In this document: positions 7,042 through 14,067 of the stretch, one piece after another
Layout: every line of letters starts with the position of its first letter
How positions within the stretch are numbered: the first letter of the stretch is position 1
Translations under genes and position numbers: made by a program
NCBI RefSeq assembly: GCF_036203305.1
Contig: NZ_CP108131.1
Location: 5,332,001 to 5,396,000 of the forward strand
Direction: 5' to 3'
From: Streptomyces sp. NBC_00190
GTDB taxonomy: Bacteria > Actinomycetota > Actinomycetes > Streptomycetales > Streptomycetaceae
DNA length: 64,000 nucleotides
Notes under the pieces: model-generated
Databases searched by the model: none
What the model was told of the DNA's origin: nothing
What the model saw: the letters and a program-made list of their open reading frames with translations, nothing else

Positions 7042-7506
7042 GTGACCCACCACCCCACCCACCCGACCACCCCCGCGCCCCTCCGCTACGGGGACGCGAT
7101 CCTCTACCCGCCGGCCGTCCCCGAGCCGCGGATGCTGCCCGCCGAGATACCCCCCGGCGTCCAGCTCGTCACCCTTCCCGACGGAACCCGCACCCTCGCC
7201 TACACCCCCATCCCCGAGACCCCGCCCGTCCAGCGGATCCCCGCGTGGGCCAAGACGACCGCGCTCCTCGCCCCGACCGTCGGCGGTGGCATCGCGGCCG
7301 CCTCGGCAGGGCTCGCCTACGCCGCCCCGGGACTGATCGCCCTGACCGAAGCCCTCTGGGCCACCGTCGCCCTCATCGCCGCCGGATCCGTCGCCGTCCT
7401 GGCCCGGCCCCGCCGAGGCGCCAGCCGCCCGACCACGCACATCACCCAGCACGTCACCGCAACCGGCCTCTTCGGCCGCGCCCACGGAGGCATCCACGAC
7501 CGCTGA
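7042..7506 (+). CDS. Small membrane protein of the AICE (Spd candidate)
   Basis: A 154-residue protein from GTG 7042, preceded by CGGAGG at 7031-7036. The Pro-rich N-terminal 65 residues contain YGDAILYPPAVPEPRMLP. Two hydrophobic helices follow, TALLAPTVGGGIAAASAGLA and ALWATVALIAAGSVAVLA, with a short basic loop and tail. This two-helix form is common among SpdB2-like spread proteins, but I see no diagnostic motif. The stop at 7504-7506 overlaps the AAAGG ribosome site of the small gene at 7518, so the two genes are likely coupled. Confidence 0.55.
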   Translation: MTHHPTHPTTPAPLRYGDAILYPPAVPEPRMLPAEIPPGVQLVTLPDGTRTLAYTPIPETPPVQRIPAWAKTTALLAPTVGGGIAAASAGLAYAAPGLIALTEALWATVALIAAGSVAVLARPRRGASRPTTHITQHVTATGLFGRAHGGIHDR

Positions 7507-7517
7507 AAGGCCAGCCC

Positions 7518-7697
7518 TTGAACCAGCACCCGCTGCCCTTGGCCGACCGCATCTACGACGCGATCGCGGTCCTCACCGGCAAGCACACCATCCGCTGCCC
7601 GCACCCCGGATGCGGCCTCCACATCCGCTACCGCGCCGTCACCCCCGCCGAGGCCAAGCGACTGATCGACCTGGCCACCGAACACACCCGCCACTAA
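7518..7697 (+). CDS. 59-residue zinc-ribbon-like AICE protein
   Basis: A TTG at 7518, seven bases after AAAGG (7506-7510), opens a 59-codon frame starting MNQHPLPLADRIYDAIAVLT. The middle, IRCPHPGCGLHIRYRAVTP, has CxxxxC plus a nearby His and could hold a metal. The C-terminus is helical (AEAKRLIDLATEHTRH). Small proteins of this form sit between spd-like and replication genes in many AICEs. Their function is unknown. The start codon is chosen by the ribosome site, and the same frame has no better start nearby. Confidence 0.5.
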   Translation: MNQHPLPLADRIYDAIAVLTGKHTIRCPHPGCGLHIRYRAVTPAEAKRLIDLATEHTRH

Positions 7698-7705
7698 ACG
7701 CCGAA

Positions 7706-7740
7706 GGCGGCCCGCTCTCACGCCAATGAACCGGGCCGCC
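7706..7740 (+). terminator. Hairpin ending the transfer block
   Basis: GGCGGCCCG (7706-7714) pairs with CGGGCCGCC (7732-7740) across a 17-base loop. It falls nine bases after the stop of the 59-residue gene and 37 bases before the methyltransferase start. It probably separates the transfer and replication transcripts. Confidence 0.5.
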
Positions 7741-7776
7741 CTCGTCCAGAACCCAACAGAACTGGAGATACCCAGC

Positions 7777-8460
7777 ATGACCCAGACCCCTGACATCCGG
7801 CGAGAGCGCCGACCGCGTCTCCTGGATGCCTTCTGCTGCCAGGGCGGCGCCGGCATGGGCTACCACCGGGCCGGATTCGACGTCACCGGCGTCGACATCA
7901 CCGCCCAACCCCGGTACCCGCTCGGCTTCCACCAGGACGACGCACTGAACTTCATCTGGAAGTTCGGAGCAGGGTTCGACTTCATCCACGCCTCGCCGCC
8001 CTGCCAGCGCTACACCCTCGCCCAGAAGATCCAAGGACGCGACCACCCGGACCTGATCGCTCCCGTCCGCGAAGCCCTCAACTCCACCGGCCGCCCCTGG
8101 GCAATCGAGAACGTAGAAGAAGCCGCCCCGGAACTGCGGAACCCCATGGTGATGTGCGCGGCCGTGTTCGGGATGCGCACCTACCGCCACCGCCTCTTCG
8201 AGACCGGCGGAGGCTTCACCTTCACCCCGCCCACCCACCAGACGCACTCGGCGCCGCTCACGAAGATGGGCCGCCCCCGCAGGCCTGGGGACTTCGCCCA
8301 CTACGTCGGGAACTTCTCCGGCGTCGCCGAAGCCCGCAACGACATGGGTGTCACGTGGATGAGCCGCGACGGGATCCGCGAATGCATCCCCCCGGCCTAT
8401 ACCGAATGGATCGGCCGCGCCGCATTGGCCCACATCCGCACACTGGTGGTGGCCGCATGA
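7777..8460 (+). CDS. Orphan DNA cytosine-5 methyltransferase-like protein
   Basis: A 227-residue protein from ATG 7777, with GGAGA at 7764-7768. It shows an SAM-binding start (LLDAFCCQGGAGMGYHRAGF, similar to FxGxGG), HASPPCQRYT with the catalytic Cys 76 of motif IV, and IENV (Glu 111) of motif VI. It is short for a C5 methyltransferase (usually over 300 residues), so the target-recognition region is reduced. The late motif around QxxxYGNS is not clear. No restriction gene is beside it. It begins a replication operon in which each gene overlaps the next by ATGA. It may protect element DNA against host restriction or mark newly replicated DNA; both are inferences. Confidence 0.75.
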   Translation: MTQTPDIRRERRPRLLDAFCCQGGAGMGYHRAGFDVTGVDITAQPRYPLGFHQDDALNFIWKFGAGFDFIHASPPCQRYTLAQKIQGRDHPDLIAPVREALNSTGRPWAIENVEEAAPELRNPMVMCAAVFGMRTYRHRLFETGGGFTFTPPTHQTHSAPLTKMGRPRRPGDFAHYVGNFSGVAEARNDMGVTWMSRDGIRECIPPAYTEWIGRAALAHIRTLVVAA

Positions 8461-9362
8461 ACGAGGCTCTGCTGAACGCTGCCTTCACCGCCGCTGAGCG
8501 GGGCTGGCCCGTCTTCCCCCTCCGCCCTGGCACCAAGGTCCCCGCCCTGCACGGGGAAGCGAAGTGCCCGCGTACCGGGCCGTGCACGGCTGGACACGCG
8601 AAGCCCGAGCAGCGCGCCACCACCAACCCTCAGCGGATCCGCTCCGCGTGGGCCGAGGCTCCCTACAACGTGGGGCTGGCGACCGGCCCGGCCGGGCTCG
8701 TCGTCGTCGACCTCGACCCTCCCAAACCGTCCGACCCTCCCAGTACCCACAGCGGCGCCGTCATCCTCCTCGCCCTCAGCCGGACAGTCGGCGAGACCAT
8801 CCCGCGTTCGTACACGGTGGCCACGCCGTCCGGGGGTACCCACCTGTACTTCACCGCCCCCGACGGACCCCCGATGCGCAGCACCCAGGACATCCTCGGA
8901 CGGCACATCGACACCCGCGCGTGGGGCGGGTACGTCGTCGCCCCAGGCAGCACCACACCGGCCGGCACCTACACCGTCACCGACCCCCGGGACCCGGTCC
9001 CGCTCCCGGAATGGCTCCGCGAGCGGCTCACCGCGCCGCCCCGGATTAAGGCCGTCCCCCTCCACCCCTGCGTGGGCCGCAGCGGCGGCCGCCAGGCCGC
9101 GTACGCAGATGCAGCCCTGCGCAACGAGGAGACTGCCGTCAGCACGGCGCCGGAGGGGCATCGGAACAAGGCTCTTGTACGGGCCGCGCGCGCTCTGGGG
9201 CGGCTGGTTGCGTCCGGCGACCTCGACCGGACGGTGGTAGAAGAGGCTCTTAGCCGGGGGGCGGCATCGGCTGGACTGAAGCCCTACGAGTTCCGGTCCG
9301 CCATCACCAGCGCGCTCAACTGGTCCATCCGTAACAACTCCAGCGGTCGGCGGACGGCATGA
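8457..9362 (+). CDS. Bifunctional DNA primase/polymerase (Prim-Pol), RepPP-type
   Basis: A 301-residue protein whose ATG overlaps the methyltransferase stop. The N-terminal 200 residues match the Prim-Pol fold: AAERGWPVFPLRPGTKVP at the start, the metal-binding VVVDLDPP (Asp 85 and Asp 87), and SGGTHLYF with the later-strand His. The C-terminal 90 residues (GHRNKALVRAARALGRLVAS and onward) form the helical domain usual for actinophage and AICE primases. It would synthesise primers and perhaps DNA at the element's own origin. With the DUF3631 ATPase at 9715 and the iterons at 10843-11068 it forms the replication module of a RepPP-type AICE. Confidence 0.85.
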   Translation: MNEALLNAAFTAAERGWPVFPLRPGTKVPALHGEAKCPRTGPCTAGHAKPEQRATTNPQRIRSAWAEAPYNVGLATGPAGLVVVDLDPPKPSDPPSTHSGAVILLALSRTVGETIPRSYTVATPSGGTHLYFTAPDGPPMRSTQDILGRHIDTRAWGGYVVAPGSTTPAGTYTVTDPRDPVPLPEWLRERLTAPPRIKAVPLHPCVGRSGGRQAAYADAALRNEETAVSTAPEGHRNKALVRAARALGRLVASGDLDRTVVEEALSRGAASAGLKPYEFRSAITSALNWSIRNNSSGRRTA

Positions 9363-9718
9363 GCGCCCGCGAACACCCGTCGGCTAACAGCCCTCGATCA
9401 GCCGCGGCCGGGATCAGCCTCGCCGAACCGGCTCTCGCCCCGGACGGCAGTGGTGCGCCGAAGGTCGTCGCCGAAGGCGTCCTTTCATCCGTTCGCCCTG
9501 ACCCACGCAGTGACGACGGGCGCCGCCCCGTGGCCTGGCTGCACATCGTCGCCCCGCCGACGTTCAGCGCCCCGGTACGGGCGCGGTCCTGGTGCGCCTG
9601 CGGATACGAGCGGACCGCGATCGGTCGTCCCGCAGTCCTCCAGCTCGTCCAGGCCCACAACCACCACCGCGCCGTCTGCCCGCTGCTCACCCAGCAGGAA
9701 GCGAGGAACGCAGCATGA
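9359..9718 (+). CDS. Hypothetical replication-operon protein
   Basis: A 119-residue protein coupled to both neighbours by ATGA overlaps (9359 and 9715). The N-terminal half is low-complexity (Ala, Ser, Pro). The C-terminal half contains RARSWCACGYERTAIGRPAV and a His-rich QAHNHHRAVCP, so Cys-X-Cys plus His/Cys could bind one metal. I do not recognise the family beyond frequent small Cys/His proteins between primase and helicase genes in AICEs. Co-expression with replication genes suggests a DNA replication accessory role. Confidence 0.55.
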   Translation: MSAREHPSANSPRSAAAGISLAEPALAPDGSGAPKVVAEGVLSSVRPDPRSDDGRRPVAWLHIVAPPTFSAPVRARSWCACGYERTAIGRPAVLQLVQAHNHHRAVCPLLTQQEARNAA

Positions 9719-10908
9719 CCCCCAGCATCCCGGACGCGCCCACGCCAGTCACACCCGATGGCGCCCAGCTCCTGGACGAGATCGAGCGCTTCCACCGCCG
9801 CTTCAACATCTTCCCGATGGAGGCCGCCTACGTCGCCGTGACTCTGTGGGACGCGCACGCCCACCTGCTGGACTGCTTCGACGCCACACCCCGCCTGGCG
9901 TTCCTCTCTCCGGAACCCGCTAGCGGCAAAAGCAGGGCCCTGGAGATCGTCGAGACGCTCGCCCCGTACCCGATGGTCGCGGTGAACGCCTCTGCCTCAG
10001 CCCTCTTCCGGGCCGTGTCCGGGATGGATGCCCGCCCCACCATCCTGTTCGACGAGATCGATACCGTCTTTGGCCCCAAGGCCGGAGAGAACGAACAGCT
10101 CCGGGGCTTCCTCAATGCTGGCCACCGCCGCTCCGGCGTCATGTACCGCTGCGTGGGCGACGGATCCAACCAGCAGGTCCAGGAGTTCCCCTCCTTCTGT
10201 GCGGTCGCTGTCGCCGGACTCGGCTCCCTCCCAGACACGATCCTCACCCGGTCCGTCATCGTCCGCATGCGCCGCCGGGCCCCCAATGAGCACGTCGAGC
10301 CCTTCCGCCAGCGCTTCAACGAGAAGGAAGGCCACGCGCTTCGCGACCGCCTCGCCGCCTGGGCCGACAGCGTCCGACACGTCGTCGAAGGCTCCTTCCC
10401 TCAGATGCCCGAAGGCGTCACCGATCGGCCCGCCGACGTGTGGGAGCCGCTCCTCGCCATCGCCGAGGCCGCCGGCGGGACATGGCCCGAGCGGGCCCGC
10501 GCAGCGTGTGCCGAGATGGTCAACGCCCTCGCCGCCGACGACAAAGGCAGCATCGGAATCCGGCTCCTCACCGACCTCCGCGACCAGGTCTTCGGCGACG
10601 CGAACAAGGTTCCGACCGTTGTCATCCTCGACCGCCTCAACGCCCTCGAAGACGCGCCTTGGGCGGACATGGGCGGCAAGCCCATCGACTCCCGGGCCCT
10701 CTCCCGGATCCTGCGCGAGTACACCACCAGCGGCAACAAGCCCATTGCCGCCCGCCCTGTCCGCACCGGCGCCGGCGTCGTCCGCGGCTACTACGCGGAA
10801 GACCTCCACGACGCCTGGACCCGGTACTGCCCTCCCAGGACGTCCGCTACATCCGCTACATCCGCTACGCCACCCCTCGACACCGCCCTGACCAGCGACA
10901 ACACGTAG
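9715..10908 (+). CDS. DUF3631 P-loop ATPase, replication helicase-like
   Basis: A 397-residue protein from ATG 9715. Walker A is PEPASGKS (residues 66-73) and Walker B is ILFDEIDTVF near residue 110. Sensor-like LPDTILTRSVIVRMRRR follows. The C-terminal DUF3631 region (PIDSRALSRILREYTTSGNK) looks like a winged-helix DNA-binding domain. Proteins with DUF3631 follow Prim-Pol genes in actinobacterial elements and probably act as initiator helicase. The last 25 residues are odd: TSATSATSATPP is encoded by the first three copies of the iteron, so the replication origin has grown into the end of the gene. The stop is at 10906-10908, within the array. Confidence 0.8.
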   Translation: MTPSIPDAPTPVTPDGAQLLDEIERFHRRFNIFPMEAAYVAVTLWDAHAHLLDCFDATPRLAFLSPEPASGKSRALEIVETLAPYPMVAVNASASALFRAVSGMDARPTILFDEIDTVFGPKAGENEQLRGFLNAGHRRSGVMYRCVGDGSNQQVQEFPSFCAVAVAGLGSLPDTILTRSVIVRMRRRAPNEHVEPFRQRFNEKEGHALRDRLAAWADSVRHVVEGSFPQMPEGVTDRPADVWEPLLAIAEAAGGTWPERARAACAEMVNALAADDKGSIGIRLLTDLRDQVFGDANKVPTVVILDRLNALEDAPWADMGGKPIDSRALSRILREYTTSGNKPIAARPVRTGAGVVRGYYAEDLHDAWTRYCPPRTSATSATSATPPLDTALTSDNT

Positions 10909-11068
10909 CGGACACGCGGAATCCGTCCGCTACACCCGCGCACTACATCCGCTACATCCGCTACACCCTCGTGCTCGTGTAGCGGACCGATCCGCTACAC
11001 GAGCACCCATCCGCTACATCCAACAGGCCCCTGACCTGCGATGTAGCGGATGTAGCGGATGTAGCGGA
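10843..11068. repeat. Iteron array, 13 copies of TCCGCTAC in both orientations (replication origin candidate)
   Basis: TCCGCTAC begins at 10843, 10852, 10861, 10926, 10948, 10957, 10991 and 11010. Its inverse GTAGCGGA begins at 10905, 10979, 11043, 11052 and 11061. Consecutive copies in the same orientation are 9 bases apart (ATCCGCTAC unit). Such clustered repeats next to replication genes are typical initiator-binding iterons. The array starts inside the DUF3631 gene and ends 67 bases before xis, so it may also control xis-int expression. Confidence 0.8.
10971..11006. repeat. Perfect palindrome with 16-bp arms inside the iteron array
   Basis: GTGCTCGTGTAGCGGA (10971-10986) is exactly complementary to TCCGCTACACGAGCAC (10991-11006) around CCGA. 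Each arm contains one iteron, so this pair is head to head. It could be the origin's strand-opening hairpin, a dimer-binding operator, or a terminator for the replication operon, which ends 62 bases upstream. Confidence 0.7.
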
Positions 11069-11134
11069 CCTGACGGAGGGGCCCATCAGGGCCGACCCCG
11101 TCACCGAACTCTCCCGTGACGAAGGAGCCTCGCC

Positions 11135-11326
11135 GTGGCCAAGCCTCGCGACGAAATGCTGACCATCCCGCAGGTGGTCGAAGAGATCGGCGTTCCGCGA
11201 GCAACGTTCTACCGCTGGCGCCAGTGCAAAAAGGGCCCCAAGTCCATCAAGCTCCCGAACGGTTCCGTCCGGATCCGCCGGTCCGAGCTGACCCGTTGGC
11301 TGGAGATGCGGGAGGAAACCGCGTGA
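11135..11326 (+). CDS. xis: Excisionase Xis, small HTH (MerR/phage type)
   Basis: A 63-residue basic protein from GTG 11135, seven bases after the GAAGGAG site at 11119-11125 region. MLTIPQVVEEIGVPRATFYRW is the helix-turn-helix, and VRIRRSELTRWLE is the wing and last helix usual for Streptomyces excisionases. It ends overlapping the integrase start (GTGA at 11323). It would bind the attachment arms and direct Int toward excision. The position immediately after the iterons suggests replication and excision are regulated together. Confidence 0.85.
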   Translation: MAKPRDEMLTIPQVVEEIGVPRATFYRWRQCKKGPKSIKLPNGSVRIRRSELTRWLEMREETA

Positions 11327-12771
11327 CGAACGGCACCGAATCCGGGTCTGAGCAGAACAACGGCTTGGACCCGGAAGGGTTTTCACTCGATGTACGCCTG
11401 TGGAATGTGACCAAGGCGCAGAGCAAGACCCGCCCGTATCAGCTCCGCTGGATCGTCGGGGGCAAGGTCAGTAGCAAGACGTTCGCCACCGTGGCGCTTG
11501 CGGGGAGCCGCCGTTCCGAATTGTGGTTGGCCATGAAGCGCGGCGAGGCGTTCCGTATCAAGGACGGCCTGCCTGAGTCCGAAGTCCGCGCCGCCACGCA
11601 GGTCGCAGAACCCCCGGATGCTCGCGAGGAACTGTCCTGGTTCACGTTCTGCCGTGAGTACTTGGCCATGCGTTGGCCTACGGCTGCTGCAAAAACACGC
11701 GAGGGCATCGCGGACGGTCTCGCCGCGGTGACCCTGGCCATGGTGGAGCAGGACAAGCACATGCCCGAGGTGGAGGAACTGCGCCTCGCTCTTCGCTGGG
11801 CCGTTGTCCCAGCAAACGCCGACTTGGAGCCGCCGGACGAACTCGAAGATGCCCATGAGTGGCTTTCGACGAAATCACTGCTCGTTTCCGCGTTGGAGGA
11901 TCCGAAGATTCTGCGAGACGTCCAGTACCGGCTTTCGTTCAAGCTGGACGGCACGCCTGCGGCGGGTGAGACGTCCCGCCGCAGGCGCCGCGCGTTGAAC
12001 ACCGCTGTGGAGTACGCGATCGAGCGCAAGCTCCTGGTCGAGAACCCTCTCGCCGGACTCAAGAAGGTGAAGACCGCGTCGTCGGACCGCGTCGACCCGC
12101 GTGTTCTCGTCAACAAGACCCAAGCCGCTCAGTTGCTCGCCGCGGTTTCGTACGTCGGGACGTGGGACCGCAAGAAGGGGCGCCGTCTGGTGGCGTTCTA
12201 CGCGGTGATGTATTTCGCGGCGCTCCGCCCGAGTGAGGCCGTGGGGCTGCGAAAGTCGGACTGCTACCTCCCTGAGAAAGGATGGGGGACGCTCACCCTC
12301 CGGGACACGCACCCCGTGTCGGGCAAGCAGTGGACGGACAGCGGGGAACGCCACGACAAGCGCGGGCTGAAGTCCCGGGAGGCCAAGGACGACCGGCCGG
12401 TCCCGATCCCTCCGGCACTGGTTGCCATGCTCCGGGCTCACCTGGAGCAGTTCGGCACGGCCAAGGACGGCCGGCTGTTCACCAACGAGCGGCTCGGTCT
12501 CGTCGGCAGCAGCACGTACTGGCGGGTCTGGAAGGACGCCCGAGAGTACGCACTTCCGCCGGACCTCCAGACGTCCATTCTGGGTGGGAGGCCGTATGAC
12601 CTCCGGCACACCTGCATCACGATGTGGCTGAACGCAGGCGTTCCCGTGGCAGAGGTCGCTCGGCGAGTCGGCAACTCGCCCGAAGTGATCCACCGCGTCT
12701 ACGAGGGCTGCATCTATGGACAGGAGGACGTTATGAACAAGAAGATCGAGAAGGAACTTGACTGGTCGTGA
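11323..12771 (+). CDS. int: Tyrosine site-specific integrase
   Basis: A 482-residue protein from GTG 11323, which overlaps xis by GTGA. Domains are an N-terminal arm-binding region, a core-binding SAM-like domain (about 85-235) and the catalytic domain (about 260-470). Catalytic residues are visible: Arg 302 (ALRPSEAVGLR), Arg 428-His 429 in YDLRHTCITMWLNAG, and nucleophile Tyr 460 in HRVYEGCI. The box II His is Asp (DLRH), as is usual in actinobacterial AICE integrases. The conserved GHS is GNS here. The likely target is the adjacent tRNA-Arg 3' end. Codon use is less GC-extreme than in the chromosomal genes. Confidence 0.93.
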   Translation: MTNGTESGSEQNNGLDPEGFSLDVRLWNVTKAQSKTRPYQLRWIVGGKVSSKTFATVALAGSRRSELWLAMKRGEAFRIKDGLPESEVRAATQVAEPPDAREELSWFTFCREYLAMRWPTAAAKTREGIADGLAAVTLAMVEQDKHMPEVEELRLALRWAVVPANADLEPPDELEDAHEWLSTKSLLVSALEDPKILRDVQYRLSFKLDGTPAAGETSRRRRRALNTAVEYAIERKLLVENPLAGLKKVKTASSDRVDPRVLVNKTQAAQLLAAVSYVGTWDRKKGRRLVAFYAVMYFAALRPSEAVGLRKSDCYLPEKGWGTLTLRDTHPVSGKQWTDSGERHDKRGLKSREAKDDRPVPIPPALVAMLRAHLEQFGTAKDGRLFTNERLGLVGSSTYWRVWKDAREYALPPDLQTSILGGRPYDLRHTCITMWLNAGVPVAEVARRVGNSPEVIHRVYEGCIYGQEDVMNKKIEKELDWS

Positions 12772-12861
12772 AGCAGACGTACGCAGAGGCGTAAACAGCC
12801 TCGGCTGGAACTCCATGAGTCTCTTGACTTCGCGATCATCCGAGTCCTAAACACCTCCTTT

Positions 12862-12889
12862 GCTGCCCGGTCGGAGCCGACCGGGCAGC
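12862..12889 (+). terminator. Terminator after int
   Basis: GCTGCCCGGTCGG (12862-12874) pairs perfectly with CCGACCGGGCAGC (12877-12889) over a two-base loop, followed by TTACC. It lies 90 bases after the int stop. Confidence 0.75.
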
Positions 12890-12976
12890 TTACCGAACAG
12901 GCGCGGCCTCATTCGGAGGGGTAATTTGTTGTACACGCCCCAATCCGCGGTCGCTCTTGAGCGGAGGTGTGGAGCG

Positions 12977-13693
12977 ATGGCAAACCAAGATCCTCCGGCA
13001 CCTGACCCTACTCCTGAGGGGGAAGGGCAGGCGCAGCAGCAGGATGCGCGCTGGTGGTTAAGGGAACGCGGTCGCCTATGGGCGGTGCCCCCTCTCTTCG
13101 GCATTTCTGAAGCGCGAAGCTGCATGGGTCTCTTTGCTGCGCCGTTCCTGGCGGGCTTTACCCTAACGGCGGCTCTTGTGACGCTTTCGCTGGATGCAAG
13201 CAAAGCGCCCTTGCTTAACTGGGCTTTGCTGTCCTTCCTCTTGTCCGCCGTGCTGTTTGTCGGGAGTGTGCACGCGACGCTGTGGGCCCGTTCATACCTG
13301 ACCACCCCGAAGCAGATGTTGGAGTGGTTCCCTGATGATCTAGGAGTCGACCGTCGCCGGTTTCTGATCGCGGAGCAACGAACCCATGCCGACGGATTTA
13401 ATCAATGGATCAAGCGGGCAGTCAACGCATACGACGCGGCGGTAATCCTTCTGCTCGTTGGGCTAACGATCGTCGTCGTTCCGCCCGGAAGTCACCCGTC
13501 CAAGGTGCGGATCGCAGCTGTTGTCGTGGGTGTCATCGCCTGCGCTACGGAGGCGCTTTGGAGCTTCACGAGCCGATGCGTTCGCCGTCGCGAGAAGACA
13601 CGCCGAGACAGGGTGAGTCAGGGGCTGCCGAACGAGCCCCGGACCTGGTGGGAGACGATCTTCAGGCCGGAGACTCGTCAGCCGGAGCCGTGA
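12977..13693 (+). CDS. Cargo membrane protein of unknown function with a TTA codon
   Basis: A 238-residue protein from ATG 12977, with GGAGG at 12963-12967. It has a polar N-terminus, two hydrophobic helices (MGLFAAPFLAGFTLTAALVT; LLSFLLSAVLFVGSVHATLW), a soluble stretch of about 70 residues (LEWFPDDLGVDRRRFLIAEQ and onward), two more helices (AAVILLLVGLTIVVV; IAAVVVGVIACATEALW) and a basic tail. Codon 28 is TTA, so translation probably depends on bldA. It lies between int and the tRNA, where an AICE usually has nothing, so it is likely cargo. The 2+2 helix layout is compatible with small membrane effectors of phage defence, but no motif supports that. Its own terminator is at 13755-13789. 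Confidence 0.6.
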   Translation: MANQDPPAPDPTPEGEGQAQQQDARWWLRERGRLWAVPPLFGISEARSCMGLFAAPFLAGFTLTAALVTLSLDASKAPLLNWALLSFLLSAVLFVGSVHATLWARSYLTTPKQMLEWFPDDLGVDRRRFLIAEQRTHADGFNQWIKRAVNAYDAAVILLLVGLTIVVVPPGSHPSKVRIAAVVVGVIACATEALWSFTSRCVRRREKTRRDRVSQGLPNEPRTWWETIFRPETRQPEP

Positions 13694-13754
13694 GGGCATA
13701 CGTGCGAGGCGACGTCTATCGCAGGTCTATCGCGACTGGTGCGTAACAACGACA

Positions 13755-13789
13755 AAGACCTGGACTCAGTGGGACTGGGTCCAGGTCTT
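13755..13789 (+). terminator. Terminator at the right end of the AICE
   Basis: AAGACCTGGAC (13755-13765) pairs perfectly with GTCCAGGTCTT (13779-13789). It ends the cargo gene and would also stop tRNA-Arg transcription coming from the other side. Confidence 0.75.
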
Positions 13790-13814
13790 CATGCTTGGCA
13801 CTCGTGCAGGTCAG

Positions 13815-13830
13815 CAGCGTGATCATGCTG
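13815..13830. promoter_or_regulatory. Near-palindrome beside the attachment junction (Int or Xis arm site candidate)
   Basis: CAGCGTGATCATGCTG is symmetric around TGATCA with one mismatched pair. It lies 12 bases outside the tRNA 3' end, where integrase or excisionase arm sites are expected. Function is inferred from position only. Confidence 0.3.
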
Positions 13831-13842
13831 GTCCGGCTGGAG

Positions 13843-13914
13843 TGCCCCCGGCAGGATTCGAACCTGCGCACACGGCTCCGGAGGCCGTTGCTCTATCCCC
13901 TGAGCTACGGGGGC
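13843..13914 (-). tRNA. tRNA-Arg (anticodon CCG), AICE integration target
   Basis: The minus strand folds as a full cloverleaf. The acceptor stem is GCCCCCG/CGGGGGC with discriminator A. The D arm is GCTC/GAGC. The anticodon stem is ACGGC/GCCGT with loop CTCCGGA, giving anticodon CCG for Arg codon CGG. The T arm is GCAGG-TTCGAAT-CCTGC. CCA is not encoded. The 3' end faces the AICE, and the intact T arm and acceptor stem must be part of the attachment site. A partial duplicate of this 3' segment should mark the other end of the element, left of the window. Confidence 0.95.
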
Positions 13915-14067
13915 GCGTCGTTCGCTGTGCGGCGACGGGTTGAACACTACCAGCTTCCGTGGGGTGATCAGGAACCGGTTTGCGGGGGAGAGGGGGTGGG
14001 TCGCCCGGAGGGGGTGGAAGTGGCAAAAACGCGGACGCGGGGGCCCGGGCCGACCTACTCTCGAGTT

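Larger units (their letters stand above)
1..13842. mobile_element. Integrated actinomycete conjugative element (AICE), left end outside window
   Basis: The block has the hallmark modules of an AICE. These are a tyrosine integrase and small HTH excisionase (11135-12771), a primase-polymerase plus DUF3631 ATPase replication operon with iterons (7777-11068), an FtsK-like TraB transfer protein with TraA-like and membrane partners (1899-7697), and an HTH/NUDIX control pair at the left edge. The right boundary is inferred as the 3' end of the intact tRNA-Arg gene at 13843, the usual target type. No second copy of the tRNA 3' segment is visible, so the left attachment site must lie before position 1. 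The primase-polymerase places it in the RepPP-type group of AICEs (family knowledge). From memory, S. coelicolor carries an AICE at the same chromosomal neighbourhood upstream of lysA. Confidence 0.88.

Noticed and set aside
10843..11068. Possible CRISPR array
   Set aside because: Repeats are only 8-9 bases, occur in both orientations, have no uniform spacers of 30-40 bases and no cas genes are nearby.
13795..14067. An upstream extension of the response-regulator frame
   Set aside because: It would read through the whole tRNA-Arg gene; the receiver domain starts cleanly after GTG 14068.
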